A stretch of DNA of 6,529 bases from Methanobacterium sp. UBA8 (GTDB lineage Archaea; Methanobacteriota; Methanobacteria; Methanobacteriales; Methanobacteriaceae), in NCBI GenBank assembly GCA_002509665.1, contig DADN01000166.1:37653-44181 (forward strand). Reading direction: 5' to 3'. Of the stretch, positions 1-5,422 are shown one piece after another (within the stretch, counting starts at the first letter, position 1; each line of letters begins with the position of its first letter). Made by a program: the position numbers and the translations under genes. The notes beneath the pieces are model-generated. The model made no database searches and was not told the DNA's origin. It saw only the letters and a program-made list of their open reading frames with translations.

Positions 1-557
1 ACTTCTTCATACCGAAAACAGTCTACAATATGGTCATTAACCATGCCTACAGCCTGCATAAACGCGTAGCAGATAGTAGGTCCTACAAATTTGAAACCTC
101 TTTTTTTCAAATCTTTGCTCATATTTTCAGATTCTATGGTAAATTGGGGTAAATCTTCGGCATGTTTCCATTTATTTTGAACGGGTTTTCCGCCTACAAA
201 CTGCCAGATATATTTATCAAATGAGCCCCATTCTCGCTGAACCTTTAAAACAGCTTTTGCATTAGCGATGGTAGAAGTAATCTTACGGTTGTTGCGGATT
301 ATGCCAGAATTATTCATTAGTTCTTCAACTTTTCCCTCATTATAACTGGCAATTTTAGCAGGATCGAAATTATCGAATGCTTCACGATAACTCTCCCTCT
401 TTCTAAGGACTGTAACCCAGCTTAAGCCAGCTTGTGCTCCTTCTAATACTAAAAACTCAAAAAGAAGATTATCCTTATGAACTGGACTTCCCCATTCCAG
501 GTCATGATATTTCATAAGTAATGGGTCTTTTTCAGCCCATGGGCAGCGAATTTTCAT
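1..557 (-). CDS. tag: DNA-3-methyladenine glycosylase I, 3' end cut off by window edge
   Basis: Base-excision repair enzyme that removes 3-methyladenine from alkylated DNA in the cytoplasm. The reading frame runs from ATG at 557 to the window start, giving 185 complete codons; E. coli Tag has 187, so only the extreme C-terminus is missing. The N-terminus reads MKIRCPWAEKDPLLMKYHD. The zinc-snap ligands of the family are all present: Cys5, His18, His176 and Cys180 (E. coli 4, 17, 175, 179). The base-pocket segment LEGAQAGLSW carries Glu39, equivalent to catalytic Glu38, and Trp47. KKRGFKFVGPTICYAFMQA near the C-terminus is also typical. The start follows from alignment with the family. No Shine-Dalgarno is visible upstream: the leader is an A/T run that forms one copy of a 14-bp direct repeat bounding the hairpin array. 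How the gene is transcribed is unclear. Confidence 0.93.
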   Translation of the reverse strand, partial: MKIRCPWAEKDPLLMKYHDLEWGSPVHKDNLLFEFLVLEGAQAGLSWVTVLRKRESYREAFDNFDPAKIASYNEGKVEELMNNSGIIRNNRKITSTIANAKAVLKVQREWGSFDKYIWQFVGGKPVQNKWKHAEDLPQFTIESENMSKDLKKRGFKFVGPTICYAFMQAVGMVNDHIVDCFRYEE

Positions 558-558
558 A

Positions 559-572
559 TTTATTTATTTTTA
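559..572. repeat. 14-bp direct repeat, left copy
   Basis: TTTATTTATTTTTA, identical to the copy at 934-947. The two copies sit just outside the two ends of the hairpin array, and this one is one base upstream of the tag start codon. It resembles a target-site duplication, but the sequence is low in complexity. Confidence 0.55.
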
Positions 573-577
573 ATTTA

Positions 578-933
578 GGCCTCAAAAATCTGTCGAAATT
601 TTAATTTCGACGCATCGAAAAATTATAAATTTTTTTGAATGCTTTGATTTTTGTGGTTCCAAAAATCTCAATCTTTGATTGAAATTTTCCTTCAACCTCA
701 AAAATTTTCTATTTTTGGGCATTTGAAATTTATAATTTCGCAGGCGGCAAATCAAAGATTTGTCAGTTTGATTTTCGAGGGCCGTACGAAACCTACGGAA
801 ACTTTGTTTCCGTGGTCTCAAAATCACAGATTTTGAAGACTTTTGGTTTCGTGGTCGTCAAAAAAATCTATGATTTTTTTCGGACCGCAAAAACTATGTT
901 TTTGCAGGCCCCAAACGCGTAGCGTTTGAGGGG
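578..933. repeat. Array 1 of modular short hairpins between maeA and tag
   Basis: This gene-free stretch is almost entirely inverted repeats. Perfect units (left arm/right arm): 592-600/603-611; 618-624/628-634; 668-673/677-682, extended by 662-666/684-688; 699-705/711-717; 725-730/734-739; 748-753/757-762; 795-802/806-813; 818-825/829-836; 860-868/872-880; 887-894/898-905; 912-918/922-928. Most have a 3-nt loop (TAT, ATA, TTT, AAA, ACA, GTA) and arms like CAAAAnC/GnTTTTG. Short GC linkers such as GGCC, GGACC and AGGGG separate many of them, and some pair around the stem. Two longer-range stems (583-590/646-653 and 786-793/845-852) each enclose two units. Open frames across it on either strand are by-products of the repeats. 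The role is unknown: it could end maeA transcripts, act as an untranslated RNA structure, or be a miniature repeat family. Confidence 0.85.
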
Positions 934-947
934 TTTATTTATTTTTA
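934..947. repeat. 14-bp direct repeat, right copy
   Basis: TTTATTTATTTTTA, an exact match to 559-572, beginning one base after the last linker GGGG of array 1. On the plus strand it also reads as a hairpin followed by T-runs, which is terminator-like, but no plus-strand gene precedes it. Confidence 0.55.
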
Positions 948-981
948 TAATTGAGACGTGATTGGTTTAATGAATAAAAAC

Positions 982-2685
982 TTATTTAGATGCCTTAAAC
1001 TGCTTTATTTGCTGGTATGGAACATAAATAGGCTTCCAGATGTTCTCATTAACCAATTTAATAATATCTGTTTTTGGGTTAATATTAGCAGCTTCTTCAG
1101 CAATAGCTTTCTTAACCACTGCCGCTGCGATATTCATGCTCACTTCCTGCAGATTTGAGACTTTGGGAAGTAATAAGGAGTGGTGATCGTCTTGCAGGTT
1201 AACAGAATCGCTCAGTTCTTTAACTGCAGCATCAATCATTCCTGAAGTCACTCTTTTTGCCTGAGCACATATTATTCCTAGACCCAATCCGGGAAATACC
1301 AATGCATTGTTGCACTGGGCCACTGATATGGATCTATCTTTTAATATGATATCTGGGTAAGGACTTCCTGTGGCTACAATAGCATTTCCATCTGTCCAGC
1401 GGAGTATATTTTCTGGAGTTGCCTCTGCCATTATTGGGGGATTGGAAAGCGGGAAAATGATAGGATGTTCCACACCAGAAGCCATGGCTTTAATTACTTC
1501 TTTATCAAATGCGCTATTTACTGTACTGGTACCTATGAGAATAGTTGGCTTTACATTGCAAACTACATCCAGAAGACATGTAGTTTTACCTTCTTTAGCC
1601 CAGTTTTGAGATTCTTCCTGTGGTCGTGCATATGGGGCTTTGAAATAATCAAGATTTTTTCTATCATCTGTAACCAGTCCCTGGCTATCCATAAGCCAGA
1701 ATTTTGAATGAGCTTCTTCAGAACTCATCCCTTCTTTCATCATCCATTCACAGATTCTATCTGCAATACCGCAGCCGGCTGTTCCAGCACCGAAGATCAC
1801 TACTCTGTGATCTGATAGTTTAGTATGGGTTAATTTTGAAGCATTGAGGATAGCAGCCATAGCAACGGCACCAGTACCCTGTATGTCATCATTGAACGTG
1901 CATATCTTGTCATGGTATTGATCCAGGTTACATCGAGCCTTTTTCTTTCCAAAATCTTCCCATTGGAGAAATACATCTGGGAATTTTTGCTTGATGGATT
2001 TTATTACCTTATTTACAAACTGACCATACGCTTCTCCCTGGATTCTGGAATGACGCCAGCCAATATAAAGAGGGTCACGAAGCAGATGGGGGTTATTGGT
2101 TCCAACGTCAATCATCACTGGAAGCATTCTTTTGGGATCAATACCTGCACATAAGGTGTAAATCACAATTTTAGCCACTGAAATGCCAATTCCATTGGCT
2201 CCCTGGTCACCTATTCCAAGTATTTGTTCAGAATCAGTTAAAACTATCAGATCAATATCGTTGCTTAGATTATTCAGGATCTCATCGATATTATCCTGAT
2301 CGGGATAAGAAATATAAACGCCGCGGGGTGTTCTGAATTCATCGCTGTAATGCTGAATAGCCAGCCCTGCAGTTGGGGTGTAAATTATAGGCATCATCTC
2401 TTCAATATACTCTGATATAAGCCTGAAAAAGAGAGTTTCATTGGTGTTATAAAGATTATTCAAAAATATATTCTTCTGAAGGTCATCTGTCTGCAAAGAA
2501 TATTGATGGTAGGCTCTCTGCATCTGATCTTCTATAGTTTCTACAACAGGCGGTAGCAGGCCCTTTAAGGAAAATTTTTTTCGTTCTGTATCACTAAAAG
2601 CAGTTCCCTTATTTAATTGGGATGACCTTAGAAGTTGAATTCCTTTAAGATCAGTTTCAATGTACGTGATTCCATTTTTTTCCAT
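982..2685 (-). CDS. maeA: NAD-type malic enzyme (malate dehydrogenase, oxaloacetate-decarboxylating), large form
   Basis: Oxidative decarboxylation of L-malate to pyruvate and CO2 with NAD(P)+ in the cytoplasm. At 567 aa it matches the large MaeA/SfcA and mitochondrial form (E. coli about 565 aa), not the shorter two-domain form. N-terminal malic domain, about 70-255: YTPTAG with Tyr102, RGVYISYPDQ, and Lys172 at the place of the catalytic lysine. Metal ligands are Glu243-Asp244 (WEDF) and Asp267 (FNDDIQGT). The Rossmann domain from about 290 has GAGTAGCGIA at 299-308, FPLSNP at 411-416 and CNNALVFPG at 458-466. Oddity: Gln154 sits where animal and gamma-proteobacterial enzymes have a substrate-binding Arg (Arg165 in human ME2). 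ATG 2685 is the first start in frame. A TATA-like box and an inverted repeat lie upstream. The type suggests acquisition from bacteria (inference). A malolactic-like relative is the main alternative. Confidence 0.92.
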   Translation of the reverse strand: MEKNGITYIETDLKGIQLLRSSQLNKGTAFSDTERKKFSLKGLLPPVVETIEDQMQRAYHQYSLQTDDLQKNIFLNNLYNTNETLFFRLISEYIEEMMPIIYTPTAGLAIQHYSDEFRTPRGVYISYPDQDNIDEILNNLSNDIDLIVLTDSEQILGIGDQGANGIGISVAKIVIYTLCAGIDPKRMLPVMIDVGTNNPHLLRDPLYIGWRHSRIQGEAYGQFVNKVIKSIKQKFPDVFLQWEDFGKKKARCNLDQYHDKICTFNDDIQGTGAVAMAAILNASKLTHTKLSDHRVVIFGAGTAGCGIADRICEWMMKEGMSSEEAHSKFWLMDSQGLVTDDRKNLDYFKAPYARPQEESQNWAKEGKTTCLLDVVCNVKPTILIGTSTVNSAFDKEVIKAMASGVEHPIIFPLSNPPIMAEATPENILRWTDGNAIVATGSPYPDIILKDRSISVAQCNNALVFPGLGLGIICAQAKRVTSGMIDAAVKELSDSVNLQDDHHSLLLPKVSNLQEVSMNIAAAVVKKAIAEEAANINPKTDIIKLVNENIWKPIYVPYQQIKQFKASK

Positions 2686-2710
2686 ATTTTCAGCTATAAA
2701 TTTAACTACA

Positions 2711-2720
2711 AACCCTCCCT
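2711..2720 (-). promoter_or_regulatory. Displaced purine-rich SD-like motif in maeA leader
   Basis: The minus strand reads AGGGAGGGTT here, a strong SD-like motif, but it lies about 25 nt before the maeA ATG. There is no ATG, GTG or TTG in the maeA frame between them. It may coincide with the transcript 5' end predicted from the TATA box, so it may not be a working ribosome site. Confidence 0.35.
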
Positions 2721-2734
2721 TTTTAGGAAATATT

Positions 2735-2745
2735 CTTATATATAG
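2735..2745 (-). promoter_or_regulatory. TATA box of maeA
   Basis: The minus strand reads CTATATATAAG, a good archaeal TATA box. Transcription would start roughly 25 nt downstream, near 2710-2715, giving a leader of about 25-30 nt before the ATG at 2685. Confidence 0.55.
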
Positions 2746-2767
2746 TATTACTATTTTTTAATACTAT
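2742..2767. promoter_or_regulatory. Inverted repeat (possible operator) at maeA TATA box
   Basis: ATAGTATTA (2742-2750), 8-nt spacer, TAATACTAT (2759-2767): nine paired bases without mismatch. It overlaps the upstream edge of the TATA box, where a bound dimer would interfere with or help TBP/TFB recruitment. Seen directly; the operator role is inferred from position. Confidence 0.4.
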
Positions 2768-2999
2768 CATATATATTTTATGGGTTTATATGGGGTTTTT
2801 CTCCCTAGTTTTTTATTTAAAGCTCTTAATTTGTTTTAAGGGGGTATATGATTAAAATTAGATATAATATTGCCATGCATGATTTTTAATTGAAAATGAA
2901 TTGATTTTTAGCAAAAATGTTTTATTATAGTCATTAATTGAGTTTTAAAGCTGTTATTAACTTTTATTTTGAAGTATTGGATATATAAATACTAGTTTT

Positions 3000-3926
3000 C
3001 TAATGCTTTCTTATTTTTTTAACAGCTTCTTCCACGCTATATCTCACATATTTATTTTCATCTTCTAAAACGAGAGTTAAAGGTTTTATAGCTCTTTTAT
3101 CTCCTATTTCTCCCAGACTCCAAACTGCATTATTCCTGACAATAAACTCTTCATCTTTTAAAGCTTCAATCAACGGTTTAACAGCATTTTTTTCCATGGA
3201 AATGCCTAAATATTTAGCTGCCTTCCATCTGATGTTCATATCTCTATTTTTTAAAGCACTAATTATTATCTGTAAAGTATCTTTATTTTTAATATTACAC
3301 GCCGTTTCTAGGGCTAGCGCCCGTTTAACCGGATTGGGACCGTTTAGATTTTCAATTAAAGAATTAAATTCAGTTAATTCTTTATTATGTGATTTATGAA
3401 TTTTTATATCGTGGGCTGAATTTTCCAGGATTCGAATTTCCCTATTTTTTTGATACTCGTTATAACATGAAGGACAGAAATGACTGTAATTTCCTTCTGG
3501 AATGAATTCTTTTCCACATTTGATACAATCTTTAGATAATGTATCTATGCATGATGGGCAAATAAACGAATCCTCGTCCTCGTAAATAAATTCTGTATTA
3601 CAACATTCGCAGGTACGAATTCTTTCTGTACAATCTGGGCAGTATTTTAATTTATAGAGCTGAGAAATAGGAAAAGGCTTATTACATTCAATGCACGTAC
3701 CATAAGACTTGTCTTTTCCAGATTTAATCACATCTGCGCAATATTTACAGTATTTATAGTCATAAATTTCCCAGGGTACTATAATTTTACCACATATGAT
3801 ACATCTGTTGAAAGATGCACTTTCCATTATTTCAAAATTAGATTCATTTTCATATTTTTCTAGTTCACAAACCGCCACATCTGAACTTAAACCGACTCTA
3901 CCGTATAGATCAGTCTCTCTCTTCAT
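3000..3926 (-). CDS. Tandem zinc-ribbon and HEAT-repeat protein, function unknown
   Basis: I do not recognise a named family; 308 aa. The N-terminal half has four CxxC...CxxC zinc ribbons with ligands at Cys42/45/60/63, 78/81/96/99, 106/109/123/126 and 134/137/151/154, evenly spaced and similar enough (KYCKYC, KYCPDC, ICPSC, FCPSC) to suggest internal duplication. A charged linker (about 158-182) leads to about four HEAT repeats of the PBS-lyase type at 183-214, 215-246, 247-277 and 278-306, with NAVKPLIEALKDEE and RAIKPLTLVLEDE as clear repeat starts. No signal peptide or membrane segment, so cytoplasmic. Four ribbons plus HEAT repeats fit an adaptor that binds protein or nucleic acid, but that is inference. 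ATG 3926 is supported by GTGAG four bases upstream; Met34 is an alternative that also keeps all four ribbons. Flanked by long intergenic regions, so probably transcribed alone. Confidence 0.85.
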   Translation of the reverse strand: MKRETDLYGRVGLSSDVAVCELEKYENESNFEIMESASFNRCIICGKIIVPWEIYDYKYCKYCADVIKSGKDKSYGTCIECNKPFPISQLYKLKYCPDCTERIRTCECCNTEFIYEDEDSFICPSCIDTLSKDCIKCGKEFIPEGNYSHFCPSCYNEYQKNREIRILENSAHDIKIHKSHNKELTEFNSLIENLNGPNPVKRALALETACNIKNKDTLQIIISALKNRDMNIRWKAAKYLGISMEKNAVKPLIEALKDEEFIVRNNAVWSLGEIGDKRAIKPLTLVLEDENKYVRYSVEEAVKKIRKH

Positions 3927-3930
3927 TTAA

Positions 3931-3940
3931 CTCACTTTCC
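3931..3940 (-). promoter_or_regulatory. Ribosome binding site of zinc-ribbon/HEAT gene
   Basis: The minus strand reads GGAAAGTGAG, whose GTGA core complements the archaeal 16S 3' end, followed by 4 nt and the ATG at 3926. It supports that start over Met34. Confidence 0.5.
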
Positions 3941-3970
3941 CGCAATTTATCCCATGTAATATTTTTAGTT

Positions 3971-3980
3971 AATAATATAT
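3971..3980 (-). promoter_or_regulatory. Possible TATA box of zinc-ribbon/HEAT gene
   Basis: The minus strand reads ATATATTATT about 45 nt before the start codon, giving a predicted transcript start near 3950. Other A/T runs nearby could serve instead. Confidence 0.3.
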
Positions 3981-4263
3981 GAGAAGGCTAGTTCTTAAAT
4001 ATTCCGATCTATTTATAAGAACTTAATAACTTTACATGGCTAAAAGTGGATTTTAAAGCTGATTGAAATGCTTAATTTTATCTAATATAAATTTATAGTA
4101 TATATAAACCTTGTTTTGATCTTATTATGCTTAATAAATATGTTTAAGATCTATTTTATATAAAAAAAAGCGTAATAAATAGTTTATATAATTAAAATTT
4201 ATATTTACCAAAGGAATTTAGTTTCAGCACGTCCTGGCGTTAGTTTTATGAAATGGAAAATAT

Positions 4264-4300
4264 AAAAAAAGTTTAATTATCTAAAAATTTTATAATTTAG
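4264..4300 (-). terminator. Possible hisF terminator
   Basis: Reading the minus strand, an imperfect stem (CTAAA at 4300-4296 with TTTAG at 4285-4281) is followed by a run of seven T at 4270-4264 and more T-rich sequence. U-rich tracts commonly end archaeal transcripts. It lies about 120 nt beyond the hisF stop, with no other minus-strand gene between. Confidence 0.3.
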
Positions 4301-4327
4301 AAAATATTCTGGATTGCAGATCATCAA

Positions 4328-4418
4328 CTAAATACTTAATACTCTTCGAGGACTGCTTTCAAGATTTTTACCCATAAATTCTTCTATGAACTCTTTAATT
4401 TCTTCGTTGCTGAAGATT
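4328..4418 (-). other. Coding-like open frame just after hisF, no start codon
   Basis: In the -1 frame relative to hisF, translation across its stop reads [21 protein letters not shown] and continues to VLSI and a TAG at 4330-4328. The composition (GAA, AAA, amphipathic EEIKEFIEEF) looks protein-like, but the frame has only one internal ATG (4375). It could be a decayed gene end, a small ORF, or a product of shifting from hisF. It could also be chance. Confidence 0.2.
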
Positions 4419-5241
4419 ATAAGCGCACTGGGATTCCCTTTTCTTTTAAATATTCCTTCACAGAACCTACAGAATACTCACTAAAGTGGAAAATACTGGC
4501 GGCCAGAGCAGCATCTGCTTTACCAACGGTAAAGGCATCATAAATATGTTCTGGATTGCCTACACCACCAGATGCAATTACTGGGATATTTACGGCTTCA
4601 CTTAGGGTCTTGTTAAGATAATTATCGTACCCATCTTTAGTCCCATCTCGATCCATGGATGTTAACAAAATTTCGCCTGCCCCGCGTTCTTCACATTCAA
4701 TAGCCCATGCAATAGCATCAATTCCAGTAAACTCACGTCCTCCATATATACTGCAGTCAAACCAGCAGTAACCCTTATCTGTTTCAACTATGATCTTATC
4801 ATCACTTTCTTTCGGGTTTTCAACGTAACGGCGCTTCGCATCTATCCCGATTACACATGCCTGTGAACCCACAACTTTTGAAGCTTCATTGATAAGATTT
4901 GGGTTGTGAATAGCAGCAGTATTTGTGGAGCATTTATCTGCGCCTGCCTTTAACATGTTAATATAGTCTTCTGGTTTTCTTATTCCTCCACCTACACAAA
5001 TTGGAACAAATACATTTTCTGTGGTGGCTTTAATAACATCAGTCATGGTCTCTCGACGCTCATGTGACGCGGTAATGTCTAAAAATATAATTTCATCTGC
5101 ACCTTCTTCATAGTAACGGGTTGCAAGGTCTACAGGTTCTCCAGCATATCGAATTTGCTTGAATTCAACGCCTTTCACAACTCTCCCGTGCGGAACATTT
5201 AAATCACAGTCAAGACATGGTATAATTCTTTTTGCAAGCAT
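4417..5241 (-). CDS. hisF: Imidazole glycerol phosphate synthase cyclase subunit HisF
   Basis: Cyclase subunit of the HisFH complex. It takes ammonia from the HisH glutaminase and PRFAR to form imidazole glycerol phosphate plus AICAR, linking histidine and purine synthesis in the cytoplasm. 274 aa, one (beta/alpha)8 barrel. Asp11 in RIIPCLDCD and Asp134 in GIDAKRR match the two catalytic aspartates (Thermotoga 11 and 130). Phosphate sites are [11 protein letters not shown] around 83-93 and [10 protein letters not shown] around 223-232; [14 protein letters not shown] is at 188-201. It is about 20 residues longer than typical bacterial HisF, through an insertion at about 140-168 ([22 protein letters not shown]) that I associate with archaeal forms. 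ATG 5241 has AGGGG seven bases upstream. No other his gene is adjacent. A perfect palindrome lies in the presumed leader. The gene diverges from the FmdE-family gene. Confidence 0.96.
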   Translation of the reverse strand: MLAKRIIPCLDCDLNVPHGRVVKGVEFKQIRYAGEPVDLATRYYEEGADEIIFLDITASHERRETMTDVIKATTENVFVPICVGGGIRKPEDYINMLKAGADKCSTNTAAIHNPNLINEASKVVGSQACVIGIDAKRRYVENPKESDDKIIVETDKGYCWFDCSIYGGREFTGIDAIAWAIECEERGAGEILLTSMDRDGTKDGYDNYLNKTLSEAVNIPVIASGGVGNPEHIYDAFTVGKADAALAASIFHFSEYSVGSVKEYLKEKGIPVRL

Positions 5242-5248
5242 ATTGTTT

Positions 5249-5253
5249 CCCCT
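5249..5253 (-). promoter_or_regulatory. Ribosome binding site of hisF
   Basis: AGGGG on the minus strand, 7 nt before the ATG at 5241, fits a standard SD and confirms the start. Confidence 0.6.
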
Positions 5254-5269
5254 ATTTTGAAATAAATTT

Positions 5270-5283
5270 TGGGCAATTGCCCA
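5270..5283. promoter_or_regulatory. 14-bp perfect palindrome in hisF leader (operator candidate)
   Basis: TGGGCAATTGCCCA is perfectly self-complementary and GC-rich against an AT-rich background. It sits 29-42 bases before hisF, just downstream of the likely transcript start, a normal place for a repressor site. It could instead fold in the RNA, though a palindrome with no loop favours a protein dimer. Confidence 0.45.
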
Positions 5284-5310
5284 GTTGAGAATAGATCCAC
5301 TCTAATTGAA

Positions 5311-5320
5311 ATAAATTAAA
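5311..5320 (-). promoter_or_regulatory. Possible TATA box of hisF
   Basis: The minus strand reads TTTAATTTAT. A start about 25 nt on would be near 5290, placing the palindrome within the first bases of the mRNA. The match to the TATA consensus is weak. Confidence 0.3.
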
Positions 5321-5373
5321 AGTATTATCTTCAAAAAGCATTTTAATTTCCTGTTAAGTAATATAGTCTACCA

Positions 5374-5381
5374 TTATATAT
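5374..5381 (+). promoter_or_regulatory. TATA box of FmdE-family gene
   Basis: TTATATAT on the plus strand. A transcript start about 25 nt downstream falls near 5400-5405, after the TTG at 5396 and before the GTG at 5423, which helps decide the gene start. Confidence 0.5.
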
Positions 5382-5411
5382 TTTAATTTGGTTCTTTGAA
5401 AATTTTAAAAC

Positions 5412-5419
5412 AAGGTGAT
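5412..5419 (+). promoter_or_regulatory. Strong ribosome binding site deciding the FmdE-family start
   Basis: AAGGTGAT has a long complement to the archaeal 16S 3' end (ATCACCT) and lies 3-4 nt before the GTG at 5423. It falls inside the longer frame that begins with TTG 5396, arguing for the shorter protein. Confidence 0.65.
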
Positions 5420-5422
5420 TTA

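Larger units (their letters stand above)
2686..2999. other. Intergenic region, maeA promoter plus AT-rich spacer
   Basis: The left part (2686-2770) holds the maeA leader, TATA box and inverted repeat. The rest is AT-rich, with no convincing gene. A 13-codon plus-strand frame (ATG 2848, stop ending 2889) follows a GGGGG run, but nothing else supports it. No clear terminator for the minus-strand gene at 3000-3926 was recognised here. Confidence 0.5.
3927..4416. other. Gene-poor AT-rich intergenic region
   Basis: This holds the promoter region of the zinc-ribbon/HEAT gene and the downstream region of hisF. Two loose inverted repeats are visible: AGTTCTTA (3990-3997) with TAAGAACT (4016-4023), and GATCTTA (4118-4124) with TAAGATC (4145-4151). 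A small GC-richer patch at 4225-4240 stands out but has no convincing ORF or RNA fold. Apart from the frame described at 4328-4418, I see no gene. Confidence 0.5.

Noticed and set aside
582..836. Open frames on both strands inside array 1 (about 81 and 61 codons)
   Set aside because: They are mirror products of the inverted repeats: low-complexity Phe/Lys/Arg-rich translations, no SD, no recognisable domain.
578..933. CRISPR array
   Set aside because: Unit sequences vary, there is no constant repeat with unique spacers of fixed length, and no cas genes are present.
958..2154. Plus-strand open frames opposite maeA
   Set aside because: They are antisense shadows of a gene with complete family motifs and lack start signals.
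2848..2889. 13-codon plus-strand ORF after a GGGGG run
   Set aside because: Too short, no domain or conserved context; the G-run alone is weak support.
3196..3399. Plus-strand frame opposite the zinc-ribbon/HEAT gene
   Set aside because: Antisense to intact HEAT repeats, hydrophobic by reverse translation, no ribosome site.
4036..4056. Six-codon ORF ATG GCT AAA AGT GGA TTT
   Set aside because: Very short, no SD or promoter, expected by chance.
3990..4151. Inverted repeats AGTTCTTA/TAAGAACT and GATCTTA/TAAGATC as regulatory sites
   Set aside because: Short arms with 18-20 nt spacers in very AT-rich DNA; the two do not match each other, so chance is likely.
4202..4330. Possible C/D-box or other small RNA (GC-richer patch at 4225-4240; TGATGA on the minus strand near 4320)
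   Set aside because: Boxes C and D do not fall at proper spacing, and no stable fold could be drawn.
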